Assembly: GCA_023453795.1 (NCBI GenBank)
Contig: JAEXSP010000026.1
Location: forward strand, 47,583-111,582
From: Bacillota bacterium
GTDB taxonomy: Bacteria; Bacillota; Clostridia; Acetivibrionales; JAEXSP01
Reading direction: 5' to 3'
Length of the DNA stretch: 64,000 nt
The position numbers and the translations under genes were made by a program. Below are positions 1 to 9,295 of this stretch, piece after piece (the stretch's first letter is position 1; each line of letters opens with the position of its first letter). The notes beneath the pieces were generated by a model. The model was given only the letters and a program-made list of their open reading frames with translations, ran no database searches and was not told the DNA's origin.

Positions 1-231
1 AATATTATTAAAAATTTCCTTTTCTATGTCCCAGATATTGATTTTCAGGATAAGTATATCGACCTTGTTAAGGCTAAGCTCTCCAATATACTTCCTTATT
101 CTTGAATTATCCCATTCGACGATATTTCCCGAATCAACAATGCTGATTTTTTTTCCTGTCTGTCCCAGAATTGAATTGATTAGGCTTGCTGTTTTTGATT
201 GTTCACGTCCTGCGATACCCGCAACGAGCAT
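1..231 (-). CDS. Partial Mur-ligase-like or P-loop protein, N-terminus only
   Basis: The N-terminal 77 codons of a gene that runs off the left edge. The ATG at 231 follows GAGG about nine bases upstream. The protein begins MLVAGIAGREQSKTA, which has the place and spacing of the glycine-rich nucleotide loop of Mur ligases (normally GTNGKTTT) but is degenerate. A beta strand (KKISIVDSG) and a second hydrophobic strand (VDILILKI) follow. The reading frame is open to the edge with typical codon use, so I take it as real. A Mur-ligase-like function is inference from this short stretch; another P-loop family is possible. It lies 91 bases downstream of the methyltransferase gene on the same strand. 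Confidence 0.5.
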   Translation of the reverse strand, partial: MLVAGIAGREQSKTASLINSILGQTGKKISIVDSGNIVEWDNSRIRKYIGELSLNKVDILILKINIWDIEKEIFNNI

Positions 232-322
232 TAATCCAACCTCATTTCGTTAATAGTTAGTTGAATAATTTTATCATGCTCATTTTTGTTCATTTTATGT
301 AGCGCAGTAGAACCGACGAATT

Positions 323-1189
323 TCAAAGCGGCGGGAAATAATGGGGAAATTTCTCAACCTTTTTTGCTAAAGCAATAACTCCGGCTCGTCTGAATGAACC
401 AGGTCCATTTGGCATAACTTCAATATCAAACCTTTCACACAAATCAATAAAATCCTCATTCCTGCTTAATGTTACCGAATGACTGTTCCCAGGTAATTGC
501 CTGTATAAATGCAATAAATATAAATGGGTTAAACTACCGATACTTCTCGAAAATTCTACTTTAACCCCATTTTGTTCCAGATCATTTTTCAATTCATCAG
601 GTGTAAATGCTTTAAAGCTATCAACCTTAAAACACTCTGATATCTTTTTATTTTCCTCATATTGATCTTTATTCCAAAGGCCGGTTTTAATCATTTCCAT
701 TACGGATGGCGTAATGCAATTATGCAGATTCATGCTGTAATTTAACCATGTTGCCGTCATGCAGCCTTTATTAGATGCCGATACAAGAAGTTTATTTTTA
801 GCAACCCTGCAACTTTCTGATATAACCCTTCCATATCCATTTCCTGAAAATGAGATCGCACCATCAAGGTTTAAAACCAAGTCAAAACTATTATCTTTAT
901 ACATATACAAGTCTTTTGCATCAGCCTGTACAAAATTAATAGTGTTCAATCCTTTTGCCTTTTCCTTGGCTGCCTCGATCATTTTTGAAGATATATCGAG
1001 ATGTGTAACTTGATAACCTCTCTTAGCTAATTCTACAGAAAAAGCGCCTGTAGCTGCACCGATATCAAGAATTGTTTTAACTCCGCATAAATTTCTTTCT
1101 ATTTCTCTCCATCTTAGTTGTCTATTGATATATTCATCATCAATATCGATTTCCTCTTTTTCAGCCATGTCGTCCCAAAATTCAATCAT
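323..1189 (-). CDS. Class I SAM-dependent methyltransferase
   Basis: A 288-residue cytoplasmic protein with a Rossmann-type methyltransferase domain. Motif I is clear (TILDIGAATGAFS, about residues 40-52), followed by the acidic strand-2 end (VTHLDIS) and motif II/III positions (FVQADAKDL, FDLVLNLDGAISF). These bind S-adenosylmethionine. The C-terminal third is variable and probably sets substrate choice; substrate cannot be read from sequence. The start has an AAGGGA site eight bases upstream. It stands alone between a hypothetical gene and the partial gene at the left edge, so context gives no hint. Confident in the fold, not in the target. Confidence 0.85.
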   Translation of the reverse strand: MIEFWDDMAEKEEIDIDDEYINRQLRWREIERNLCGVKTILDIGAATGAFSVELAKRGYQVTHLDISSKMIEAAKEKAKGLNTINFVQADAKDLYMYKDNSFDLVLNLDGAISFSGNGYGRVISESCRVAKNKLLVSASNKGCMTATWLNYSMNLHNCITPSVMEMIKTGLWNKDQYEENKKISECFKVDSFKAFTPDELKNDLEQNGVKVEFSRSIGSLTHLYLLHLYRQLPGNSHSVTLSRNEDFIDLCERFDIEVMPNGPGSFRRAGVIALAKKVEKFPHYFPPL

Positions 1190-1363
1190 TTAGTATTTCC
1201 CTTCAAATGTTCTTAAGCAATTTATGTAATAATTGTCATTTGTAATTTTCCACATTAAAGAAAGAAACTTTATATCTTTTACAACAATTTTTTTCATTCT
1301 ATATTTTTCCTCCATAGGTGTCAACCATAAAACGGATACCATTCCTTATAAAACAGCAACGCA

Positions 1364-1386
1364 AAAGCCGCATTCTGTGCGGCTTT
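1364..1386 (-). terminator. Hairpin terminator after the 1533-1883 gene
   Basis: A perfect 9-bp stem (AAAGCCGCA / TGCGGCTTT) with a 5-base loop. Read on the minus strand it is followed by a T-rich stretch (TTTTGCGTTGCTGTTTT), as expected after the gene ending at 1533. The remaining bases between 1190 and 1532 are AT-rich and hold no supported gene. Confidence 0.5.
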
Positions 1387-1532
1387 CATCAGAGAAATAC
1401 CTGTTTTACTGCAAATTACTATCCGGAAGTTTTCTTATAATATATATTTTATGGCAGTAAAAAAATGCACTCAATCTGAATGCATTAATCTCATTTTCCA
1501 TTAACATTTTTATCCATATATTAGAAACAGTC

Positions 1533-1883
1533 TCAATCTTCTATTTCGTCAACGCCTTTAAAATCGAACTTGCCGTCTCTTTCACAGCATATCGCTGCAT
1601 AAGCCTTATTACCGTATTTCTTCTTTGTTTCAGGTCCAAGCTTGATATATAGGCTGACATTTTTTCTAATGTCCACGTTAATTCTATCAAAAACATCCGT
1701 CTGTATGGTACGAATAATCGAATCTATATTTTCTTCAAGTGAATGGTTTGTCTTACTTTCGATGAGTACAGGTATGTAACCCTTTTTGTTAGGACTCAGC
1801 ATTTCAATATGTATGCTCCCGGGCTCCAATATATTGTCGGCAGGATAAAGCAAGTCTCTTTCATAAACTATTGTTTTACTCAT
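1533..1883 (-). CDS. Hypothetical protein, 116 residues
   Basis: No family recognised with confidence. The frame opens at 1907, but AGGAGG sits ten bases before the ATG at 1883 (MSKTIVYERD), so that start is preferred. The product is a soluble, mixed alpha/beta protein with no signal peptide or membrane segment and an acidic C-terminus (FKGVDEIED). A charged central part (SLEENIDSIIRTIQTDVFDRI) looks helical. The gene follows the lytic transglycosylase gene by about 50 bases and ends before a hairpin terminator, so it may be the last gene of the polA-coaE operon. It resembles uncharacterised small proteins often seen beside coaE/polA in Clostridia; that is memory, not a search. Confidence 0.65.
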   Translation of the reverse strand: MSKTIVYERDLLYPADNILEPGSIHIEMLSPNKKGYIPVLIESKTNHSLEENIDSIIRTIQTDVFDRINVDIRKNVSLYIKLGPETKKKYGNKAYAAICCERDGKFDFKGVDEIED

Positions 1884-1932
1884 TGCAGGTTCTCCTCCTA
1901 TAGTCATTCTTATAGATACGATATCACTAAAA

Positions 1933-2529
1933 TCAGCTTTCGTAAAGTCTTTTGTACATTGAAATATTGTTTTTCACCCTTTTAAGAAACCTTGAGGTTT
2001 CCCTATAGGGAATCTTTTCAAGCGTATATCCCGTGCTGCTAAGACTTTTGTCTTTGAGCCAGCCGCTTACGCTTCCGCTTCCTGAATTATAAGCCGCAAT
2101 GACCAAATCTGTATTGTCTGAGTTACTTTCGTTTTGAAAGTAAGCTCTAAGCCAATTGAGATACCAGCAGCCGATTCTGATATTGGTTTCAGGGTTGTGC
2201 AGGCTTTCAAACGTATATGCATCAATGCCTATCTTATTCGCTGCCCATTGCCCTGTAGATTTGGTTATCTGCATCAGTCCTCTTGCGTCTTTTCTCGAGA
2301 CAGCCCCCGTATTGAAAGAGCTCTCAGCCTTCATAATGGAAAAGACAAGGTACGGATCAATATTGTATTCTGCCGAATATTTATAAACATACTCCTTATA
2401 TTTTAACGGATAGACCAATTTCAAGACAGCCGGTATATTGCTTATAACAATAAAAACCAACAATAGAGCGGCTGCCGTTATAAATATATTTCGGAGGAGC
2501 TTACTCCGTCTTTTTATCTCCAAACGCAT
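1933..2529 (-). CDS. Membrane-anchored lytic transglycosylase (SLT domain)
   Basis: Cleaves the glycan strands of peptidoglycan, forming 1,6-anhydro-muramic ends, on the outside of the membrane. A single N-terminal membrane segment (IFITAAALLLVFIVISNI) is followed by an SLT/lysozyme-like domain: the catalytic Glu lies in IMKAESSFN, followed by the typical GLMQI, AAYNSG and YRETSRFLKRV signatures. About 198 residues, normal for the short Slt-like proteins of Firmicutes. The ATG at 2529 overlaps the end of coaE by 29 bases, implying translational coupling; a GTG one codon earlier is an alternative start. The order polA-coaE-slt is common in Clostridia. Confidence 0.9.
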   Translation of the reverse strand: MRLEIKRRSKLLRNIFITAAALLLVFIVISNIPAVLKLVYPLKYKEYVYKYSAEYNIDPYLVFSIMKAESSFNTGAVSRKDARGLMQITKSTGQWAANKIGIDAYTFESLHNPETNIRIGCWYLNWLRAYFQNESNSDNTDLVIAAYNSGSGSVSGWLKDKSLSSTGYTLEKIPYRETSRFLKRVKNNISMYKRLYES

Positions 2530-3118
2530 CACCTGTCAGCAATATTTTCTCAATTTCTTTTCCTAATTCATCTTCACTGCCGTTATTATATATGATATGG
2601 TCCGCTATTCCAAAATAATCTTCATCTTTCATCTGGGAGTTCACTCTTCTTAATGCCTCGTCATAAGAGAACCCGCTTCTGCTCATGACTCTTTTTATCC
2701 TCGAATCCATATCCGCAGCGACAACCCACACTTCATCCACCATATCAAGAAATCCATGCTTTATCGGAATCGGAGCATCAATTATAACCATGGCGGTATT
2801 GCCCCTTGAGATTATATTATTCAAGCTTTTAGCTATTTCCTTTGCAACGTGCTTATGTGTTATATTGTTTAGGGCTTCAAGCTCATTTTTGCTGCCAAAA
2901 GCGATTTCTCCAAGCTTTTTCCTGTTCAGGCTCCCATCAGAATTGACAATCGCTCTCCCGAAATGTTCTGTCAGCTCATTAAGCACTTCCTGTCCCTTTG
3001 CAGTAATATCCTTTGCAATCTGATCGGCGTCAATGATTTGAGCGCCCTTTTCTGCAAGATATCTTGAAACTGTACTCTTGCCGCTTCCTATTCCGCCTGT
3101 AACACCAATGATCCTCAT
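2501..3118 (-). CDS. coaE: Dephospho-CoA kinase
   Basis: Last step of coenzyme A synthesis: phosphorylates the 3'-OH of dephospho-CoA using ATP. The Walker A loop is GVTGGIGSGKST at residues 5-16, followed by QIIDADQIAKDIT and the substrate-binding DAPIPIKHGF region, all typical of CoaE. The frame is open to 3184, but the family start is MRIIGVTGG at 3118, preceded by AGGGTG at good distance, giving 205 residues (family about 200). It begins ten bases after the polA stop and overlaps the transglycosylase gene, so it is the middle gene of a polA-coaE-slt operon. Confidence 0.95.
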   Translation of the reverse strand: MRIIGVTGGIGSGKSTVSRYLAEKGAQIIDADQIAKDITAKGQEVLNELTEHFGRAIVNSDGSLNRKKLGEIAFGSKNELEALNNITHKHVAKEIAKSLNNIISRGNTAMVIIDAPIPIKHGFLDMVDEVWVVAADMDSRIKRVMSRSGFSYDEALRRVNSQMKDEDYFGIADHIIYNNGSEDELGKEIEKILLTGDAFGDKKTE

Positions 3119-3128
3119 AGTTTTCACC

Positions 3129-5819
3129 CTACTTTGTTTCATACCAGTTTGTTCCTGATTTGACCTCAACATATAACGGCACACTCAATGCTGCCGCACT
3201 TTCCATGCTGTCCTTCAGTATTTTTGAAACCTTTTCGATTTCCTCTGCATGGACTTCTATTATAAGTTCATCATGTACCTGTAAAATTAATCTGGATTTA
3301 AGGTTATTATCCTTTAACTCCTGATGTACCTTAACCATGGCAATCTTAATTATATCAGCCGCACTCCCTTGAATCGGGGTATTCATCGCAATCCTCTCTC
3401 CAAAGGATCTGACAGTGAAATTGCTTGCATGCAGCTCGGGGAGATATCTCCTTCTGTTAAACAGAGTAGTGACATATCCATTATCCTTTCCCTGCTTTAC
3501 TATATCATGCATATATTGTCTGACGTTGGGATACTTGCTCAAATACTCATCAATGTATTTTTTCGCCTCTTTCCTCGTAATACCCAAATCCTTGCCGAGG
3601 CTGAAATCACCCATGCCGTACACTATGCCGAAATTAACCGTTTTCGCTCTGGACCTCATCAATGGGGTAACTTCTTCCCTTGCAACACCAAAGATTCTTG
3701 ATGCAGTCTGTGTATGAATGTCCTCATTGTTCCTGAAAGCTTCTATCATATTGGCATCATCAGTAATATGAGCCAGCACCCTCAATTCGATTTGTGAATA
3801 GTCTGCGTCAAGCAGTACATAGTTATCATCGCTTCTTACGAATACTTTTCTTATCTTCCGGCCCATTTCAAGCTTGATGGGGATGTTTTGCAGGTTAGGC
3901 TCTGTGCTGCTTATTCTTCCTGTAACCGTTACAGTCTGGTTGAAGCTTGAATGAATTTTCCCCGTGGCAGGGTTTATTACGTTTAAAAGGCCTTCAACAT
4001 AGGTAGATTTAAGCTTTACCAGCTGCCGGTATTCCAAAAGCTTTGATACGATTTCATGCTGGGATGCAAGCTGTTCTAGGACTTCAGCATCTGTAGAATA
4101 GCCTGTCTTGGTTTTCTTGATAACAGGCAGCCCAAGCTTTTCAAATAAAATGAATCCAAGCTGCTTTGTTGAATTGATGTTAAAGCTTTCACCCGCCAAT
4201 TCATATATGTCGGATGTTAGGCTGTTAATCTTTTCCTCAAGCTCTCCCGAAAAGCTCTTCAGGACATCAGTATCTACCTTGAACCCCCAGTATTCCATGC
4301 TTGAAAGCACTTCAACCAATGGCAGCTCTATATTATAATAAAGGTCCTCCTGAGCATTTTCCTTCAACCTTTCCGAAAGTATATCCTTGACGCTGTACAG
4401 AACTTCAGCATGCAAACCGGCTACGGATGAAACCCTTTCAACAGGCATTTCTCCGAATAAAGTAAACGCTTTACCTTTTCCCGACAGCTCTTCTATAGCT
4501 TCGATGTACATTTTAAGATACTGCTCAGCTAATTCGGATACCTTGTAGGTAGCATTTGAAGGATTTATAAGATAAGCGGCTATCATTGTATCGAATGCAA
4601 GCCCGTTGAGTTCAATCCCTTTGTTTCTCAAATAAAGGATCAGCGGCTTCAAGTCATGTCCAACCTTTTTTATCTCCGGATTTTCCAACAGATCTTTGAA
4701 TTCGGCCAGAAAATCTTCTTCAGACAGGCAGCCGTTAAGGCTTACGTAAACACTTTCATCCTTTTCCCATGAAAATGCGGCACCAATGAGCTTGCCGGAA
4801 AAACAGCCTGCTCTGTCAATCAAATAAAAGACTGCAAATTCCTTACGGGATGCCAATTTCTTTTTCAACAGCCTTAACTTCTGCATTTCTTCAATACATT
4901 CTATTATCTTGGTTGTTTTCTCAATCTGTGCAATATCTGCAAGACCAAACTTTTCTATAAATGATTTGAATTCAAGTCTCGTGAACAGTTCAAAAAGTTT
5001 TGTGCGGTCGTAATCGCCCCTTTTAAGCTCCGGTATTGTACAAAGCTCCGGCATGTTTCTGTCTATTGTTGCCAGCCTTTTACTCATAAAAGCCAGCTCC
5101 CTGTTGGAAGTAAGTTTTTCCCTTACGCTGTTTCTGTCTACATTTTGGAGGTTTTCATAAAGCTCTTCGATGCTGCTGAATTTTTTGATAAGGTCTAAAG
5201 CCGTCTTCTCTCCGATTCCGGGAACTCCCGGTATGTTGTCTGAGGTATCGCCCATCAAGCCTTTTACGTCGATGAATTGCACCGGAGTTACCCCATACTT
5301 CTCAAGCATCCTGTTATAATCGTATTCTTCTGTTTCTGTTTTGCCGCCCTTGGTTATTGGCATTTTAATCCTGGTCTTTTCTGAAGCCAGCTGAAGTGAA
5401 TCCTTGTCACCCGTGACTATAACAACGTTAAGTCCCTCCTGCTCAGCACAGTATGAAACAGACCCGATGATATCATCAGCTTCAAAGCCCTCGTATTCCA
5501 ATCTTTTTATATTCATTGCATCCAGCACTTCTTTGATTACAGGCACCTGCACTGCCAATTCTCCCGGCATGCCTTTTCTTTTTGCCTTGTAGCCTTCAAA
5601 TTCCTTATGTCTGAAAGTAGGGGCCTTGAGGTCAAACGCAACACAAAGGTAATCCGGATTCTCTTCCTCAAGATATTTATTAAGTATATTGATAAAGCCG
5701 AAAACAGCGTTTGTATAAAGTCCGTAGGTAGTTGCAAGCAGCTGGGAGCCTTGCAAACCGTAAAATGCCCTGTTAAGGATACTGTTTCCGTCTATAAGCA
5801 TTATTTTTCCTGTTTTCAT
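3129..5819 (-). CDS. polA: DNA polymerase I
   Basis: Gap filling and RNA primer removal in replication and repair. The N-terminal 5'-nuclease domain (about residues 1-290) starts KIMLIDGNSILNRAFYG and has the metal-binding EGFEADDIIG and GDKDSLQL motifs. The central 3'-5' exonuclease fold (about 300-470) lacks the DxE motif, so proofreading is probably absent, as in Bacillus and Thermus enzymes. Polymerase motifs are intact: A (LLDADYSQIELR), B (RAKTVNFGIVYG) and C (LQVHDELIIE). GGAGG seven bases before the ATG at 5819 fixes the start, giving 896 residues; thirty upstream in-frame codons are untranslated leader. First gene of the operon with coaE and the transglycosylase. Confidence 0.97.
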   Translation of the reverse strand: MKTGKIMLIDGNSILNRAFYGLQGSQLLATTYGLYTNAVFGFINILNKYLEEENPDYLCVAFDLKAPTFRHKEFEGYKAKRKGMPGELAVQVPVIKEVLDAMNIKRLEYEGFEADDIIGSVSYCAEQEGLNVVIVTGDKDSLQLASEKTRIKMPITKGGKTETEEYDYNRMLEKYGVTPVQFIDVKGLMGDTSDNIPGVPGIGEKTALDLIKKFSSIEELYENLQNVDRNSVREKLTSNRELAFMSKRLATIDRNMPELCTIPELKRGDYDRTKLFELFTRLEFKSFIEKFGLADIAQIEKTTKIIECIEEMQKLRLLKKKLASRKEFAVFYLIDRAGCFSGKLIGAAFSWEKDESVYVSLNGCLSEEDFLAEFKDLLENPEIKKVGHDLKPLILYLRNKGIELNGLAFDTMIAAYLINPSNATYKVSELAEQYLKMYIEAIEELSGKGKAFTLFGEMPVERVSSVAGLHAEVLYSVKDILSERLKENAQEDLYYNIELPLVEVLSSMEYWGFKVDTDVLKSFSGELEEKINSLTSDIYELAGESFNINSTKQLGFILFEKLGLPVIKKTKTGYSTDAEVLEQLASQHEIVSKLLEYRQLVKLKSTYVEGLLNVINPATGKIHSSFNQTVTVTGRISSTEPNLQNIPIKLEMGRKIRKVFVRSDDNYVLLDADYSQIELRVLAHITDDANMIEAFRNNEDIHTQTASRIFGVAREEVTPLMRSRAKTVNFGIVYGMGDFSLGKDLGITRKEAKKYIDEYLSKYPNVRQYMHDIVKQGKDNGYVTTLFNRRRYLPELHASNFTVRSFGERIAMNTPIQGSAADIIKIAMVKVHQELKDNNLKSRLILQVHDELIIEVHAEEIEKVSKILKDSMESAAALSVPLYVEVKSGTNWYETK

Positions 5820-5872
5820 ACGTAAACCTCCAGTATTATTATTCGTCCAGTTAAGGTTCCTAAACAATTTTA

Positions 5873-5901
5873 CACAAAAAAACAACAACCGTAAACGGTT
5901 G
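5873..5901 (-). terminator. Rho-independent terminator after the anti-sigma gene
   Basis: Minus-strand hairpin CAACCGT-TT-ACGGTTG followed by TTGTTTTTTTG. It lies after the anti-sigma gene and just ahead of polA, separating the sigma operon from the polA operon. Confidence 0.75.
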
Positions 5902-5979
5902 CTGAACATTTATTTTGCCAATTGACAAAAGCACATTCCTTCATGTGACTGAAATGAACTTTTTTATCCTGACATTACC

Positions 5980-7215
5980 CTAGTTTTTAAAATTAATTGT
6001 AACTATGGTATATTCAGATTCGTTTTTTAGCTCATTCATTTCATTTTGAACCTTCTGCAGCTCGTCATTCTTTTTTTTATCACTCGCCTGATCCGTATTA
6101 TTTGCAGTACTGTCGGCGACATTGGCCCCTGCGGATAAAACGTCCGCTTTATCCTGATAATCCTTGATTTGGCCGGTAACATCAACAACATTAAGCTCCC
6201 CGATTTCTAATTGGGCTGATGAAAAATTACTGTTTAAATAGTCGATGAATTGCTGGTATGCCGCATTGGGCACTTTTATTTTTAATTCGGTACTAATGCC
6301 TGTGGCTGTTATACTTATACTTTTCTCGTCGCTTGCTGCTTCAGGTATCAGTTCTGCTCCATAGGAGGATAGATTACTCTTGATTTTTTCTATACCTTCA
6401 GACTGATTGTATGAAACCATGGATATGCTTATATTTTTCAGCTGATAAGTCTTATTATCCTCCTGTACACCAAGGGCCATCATATGATTTTCTTTATCAT
6501 CGCTTATTGCAGTCTTATTGCTTTGTTTCGGCTCACTAGGCTCTTTATTGCTGCTTCTTAAAGCTGCTTCTTCATTTGAAGCCGGTATATTTGTCACCGG
6601 TGGAACAGCTTTTTTACTTTTTGGGGCTGAATAGTTCGAAATACTCTTCGATTTGTTTTCAGTAGGTGAAGTATCTTTGAGGTTATTGGTGTTTTTGGGA
6701 TTACCGTCATTTGCTGGAATTTCAGTATTCTCGATTTTTTTTGTGTTTGTTTTATCTTTATCTGTCCAAGTATAGGTCGGAGACTCAGAAGCCGCACCGG
6801 TTCCTGCTTTCGGTTGATATTTCTTATAATCGGTTTTACTTTGGGAAGGTACGCTCTGTCTATCAACCGGGCTGTTCCATGGAAGTCCTTTGATTATAAT
6901 TGAGATTACCAATACTGCAGCTACAGTCGAACAGATAGCAAGATACTTTCTTATAATGTATGTTGTTTTTTGTTTGCTTTCCATTGCGTGCTTTTCTACT
7001 AAAAGCTTATCGTGAAGCCCTTTTCTGAAATCCTGCGGTAATTCTTCTTCCGGCATGTCCTTGCATATATCCATCAACCTTCTTGTTTCATCCAATTCAT
7101 TTCTGCATTCCTTACAAGCTTTGATATGACTCTCAAATTCAGCGGATTCTATCTCATTCAGCTCTTTATCCAGATATTCGCAAATCCTATTCCTTATTTC
7201 ATCGCAGTTATTCAT
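5980..7215 (-). CDS. Membrane anti-sigma factor with zinc-finger N-terminus
   Basis: Likely holds the sigma factor encoded just upstream inactive at the membrane. The N-terminal 70 residues match the anti-sigma zinc finger (zf-HC2): a Cys near the start and HIKACKECRNEL, giving the H-x3-C-x2-C ligand set. One membrane segment follows (YLAICSTVAAVLVISIIIKG). Next comes a long extracellular Ser/Thr/Asn/Pro-rich linker, then a C-terminal domain with a ferredoxin-like half (ISMVSYNQSEGIEKIKSNL) and a coiled coil (DELQKVQNEMNELKNES), resembling the DUF4349 arrangement. AGGAGG seven bases before the ATG at 7215 sets the start. The signal sensed by the outer domain is unknown. Confidence 0.85.
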   Translation of the reverse strand: MNNCDEIRNRICEYLDKELNEIESAEFESHIKACKECRNELDETRRLMDICKDMPEEELPQDFRKGLHDKLLVEKHAMESKQKTTYIIRKYLAICSTVAAVLVISIIIKGLPWNSPVDRQSVPSQSKTDYKKYQPKAGTGAASESPTYTWTDKDKTNTKKIENTEIPANDGNPKNTNNLKDTSPTENKSKSISNYSAPKSKKAVPPVTNIPASNEEAALRSSNKEPSEPKQSNKTAISDDKENHMMALGVQEDNKTYQLKNISISMVSYNQSEGIEKIKSNLSSYGAELIPEAASDEKSISITATGISTELKIKVPNAAYQQFIDYLNSNFSSAQLEIGELNVVDVTGQIKDYQDKADVLSAGANVADSTANNTDQASDKKKNDELQKVQNEMNELKNESEYTIVTINFKN

Positions 7216-7236
7216 CTCCAACCCTCCTTTCCATAT

Positions 7237-7833
7237 CTATTTGACGTAATATTCGCTGATTAGTTCCTTCTTTTTCTTCAAAATATCCTTAAGTGACTGC
7301 CGTGCACGATTAATCCTTGATTTAACGGTTCCTTCGGGACATTTAACAATTCTTGCTATTTCATCATAGCTGAACCCTTCAATGTCCCGTAAAACAATTA
7401 TAGTGCGGTGCTCTTCAGAGAGAGACTGTATGGCATCATTAACTATTCTTCTTATTTCATTTGTTTGAGCTTTTTCTTCGGGGCCTGGGCTTTTATCCTC
7501 GATTTGGATTTTAACCTCTCCGTCTTCAAGCTTTATTTCGTCATTTATGTATACAACCTGTTTATTCTTTCTTTTTCTTATTTCGTCCAGGCATAGGTTT
7601 GTAGTTATCCTGAATATCCATGTGGAAAAAGAAGCTTCTTCCTTGAAATTTCTAAGCGACCTGAATACCCTTATCAGAGCTTCCTGGGCGATTTCAGCGG
7701 CATCCTCGCTATTCCCTGTCATTCTCAATGCAATGTTATAAACTTTTTTCTGATAGCGCTCCACAAGGCTTTCAAAAGCTTCTATATCGCCATTCTTAGC
7801 TTTTTTTAGAAGAGCCTTTTCATTTTCGCTCAT
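7237..7833 (-). CDS. ECF RNA polymerase sigma factor (SigW/RpoE type)
   Basis: Redirects RNA polymerase to a stress regulon, probably cell-envelope stress given the membrane anti-sigma encoded next. Region 2 is clear (YNIALRMTGNSEDAAEIAQE, then FSTWIFRITTNLCLDEIRKRK). Region 4 forms the -35-binding helix-turn-helix (LSEEHRTIIVLRDIEGFSYDEIA, then CPEGTVKSRINRAR). At 198 residues it is typical of group IV sigma factors. A GGGGGTGAG site favours the ATG at 7833 over a GTG four codons earlier. The anti-sigma gene starts 21 bases after its stop, so the two are co-transcribed. The target promoter motif was not identified. Confidence 0.93.
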   Translation of the reverse strand: MSENEKALLKKAKNGDIEAFESLVERYQKKVYNIALRMTGNSEDAAEIAQEALIRVFRSLRNFKEEASFSTWIFRITTNLCLDEIRKRKNKQVVYINDEIKLEDGEVKIQIEDKSPGPEEKAQTNEIRRIVNDAIQSLSEEHRTIIVLRDIEGFSYDEIARIVKCPEGTVKSRINRARQSLKDILKKKKELISEYYVK

Positions 7834-7860
7834 TAATGCTCTCACCCCCGGCCTGTAAAC

Positions 7861-7887
7861 AAAAAAGATGATAGATTGACCATCATC
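7861..7887 (-). terminator. Probable terminator after pilM-like gene
   Basis: Minus-strand GATGAT, 9-base loop, ATCATC followed directly by TTTTTTG. The stem is short (6 bp), so efficiency is uncertain. It lies between the pilM-like gene and the sigma factor gene. Confidence 0.5.
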
Positions 7888-7981
7888 CCTAGATTATTAA
7901 TTATACCTTCTTTATTAGGTTTTTTGAATATGTAATCAAAACTCTTTAATTATTCTTAATATTTAGTGCTTATATTAACAG

Positions 7982-9100
7982 CTACAACGCTATCCCTAAA
8001 GCATTTACCAGATACCTTATTTTTTTATAATCCATATCATTCCCGAACTCTATATTTCTGAAATCCATCATATCGACAGTATAGACATCTGCAGGAATTA
8101 TACTGCCTGCAAATTCCCTTAGTCCCTTTGTACCCGATCCTCCGCCTATGAAAACGATTTTTTCGGCTTTATGTCCTCCGCACCTGTCAGCATAGAAATC
8201 CAAGCTTCTTTTTATGTTCCTGAGAATTTCACCAAGGTAATCTCTTATGCATTCATTTACAATTTTCTCTATTTCATCTCCCACATGTATCTCATCTTGA
8301 ATTCCATGCATCCTTTTGTACTTTTCGGCTGTCTCCTTCGATACACCAAGCCTTCTGCCTATTATTTCATCCTGGTTGAGTCCTCCCGCAAGAATTATGC
8401 GATTGAATTCAAGAGCTCCGTTATTCAGTATGCTTAGGTTTGTAGTCTCTGATCCGAGGTCAACTACTGCTGTGGTTCCGCGATTCAATTCACAAAGCCG
8501 CTCCCGGTCTTTTCCAACCGGTCCGGCCCCCTTGCTGAAAAAGCGTGCAGTACTGCAAAATGGCACTTCAATCGAAACGGGCTTGAAATCAAGCAGTTTC
8601 AATAGCCTTACATAGTTCTCTATGGTAGTGTTTGGGACTATAGTCACAAGCACCTTCAAATAAATAATCTTATTGGCTGCCCTTTCTCCTGTAACTCTAT
8701 AAAAAATTTTTTGGGTTTGTATATCAACATGAAGCTTTCGCTTTACTTCTTCTCTTATCCTCTCTTCCAGCTTTTTATTATCTGCCTTGGGGACAGAAAC
8801 CACCTTGGAGATTAAATTCGATCCTGCCGAAATAGCAATTTTAACATTCTTTTCATTAATTTTCTGTGCTTTCAGGACTTTTTTAATATTTTTTGCAATG
8901 TCCGAAATATCCGAAATGACACCATTTTTTATGCACCCCGAAGGCGTTTTACCGATACCGTAATTAATGATTTTTATAGTGGAATCTGATTTTTTTCTTG
9001 CATGTACAACCTTTATATTAGCAGCACCTATATCAATGCCGAGTATATCATTTTTCCGGAATACTTTTCCCAGCTCACTGAACGAAAAAGGATTTACCAT
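7982..9100 (-). CDS. PilM-like actin-fold ATPase of type IV pilus assembly
   Basis: PilM proteins are FtsA/actin-like ATPases that form the cytoplasmic ring of type IV pilus machines. The phosphate-1 loop is ILGIDIGAANIKVVHA near residue 20, the second phosphate motif is TTAVVDLGSETTNLSIL, and the adenosine motif is IVFIGGGSGTKGL. At 372 residues it is close to the family's usual 350-380. The start has GGAGGAAGG upstream. It is alone: no pilN, pilO or pilus ATPase is adjacent, although the window carries a damaged prepilin-peptidase fragment near 57.6 kb. PilM and other actin-like competence proteins are hard to separate by sequence alone. Confidence 0.85.
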   Translation of the reverse strand: MVNPFSFSELGKVFRKNDILGIDIGAANIKVVHARKKSDSTIKIINYGIGKTPSGCIKNGVISDISDIAKNIKKVLKAQKINEKNVKIAISAGSNLISKVVSVPKADNKKLEERIREEVKRKLHVDIQTQKIFYRVTGERAANKIIYLKVLVTIVPNTTIENYVRLLKLLDFKPVSIEVPFCSTARFFSKGAGPVGKDRERLCELNRGTTAVVDLGSETTNLSILNNGALEFNRIILAGGLNQDEIIGRRLGVSKETAEKYKRMHGIQDEIHVGDEIEKIVNECIRDYLGEILRNIKRSLDFYADRCGGHKAEKIVFIGGGSGTKGLREFAGSIIPADVYTVDMMDFRNIEFGNDMDYKKIRYLVNALGIAL

Positions 9101-9295
9101 TATACCTTCCTCCGTGCATCAATTTAGTTATAAAGCCTATTTCCTGTTTGAAACCCGATAATTTATTGAAGTTTAAGAAGATTATATTCTCCTCTTACAT
9201 TTATTGTCAATTTCAATTCCCACATATTTCTAAAGGTTTTTTTAATTCAAAAGTAGAATATCTTTTAAAGAAAATGAATAAAAAGAGGGGTTGAA

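Noticed and set aside
759..1013. Plus-strand frame inside the methyltransferase gene
   Set aside because: Antisense shadow of a clear SAM methyltransferase; no ribosome site.
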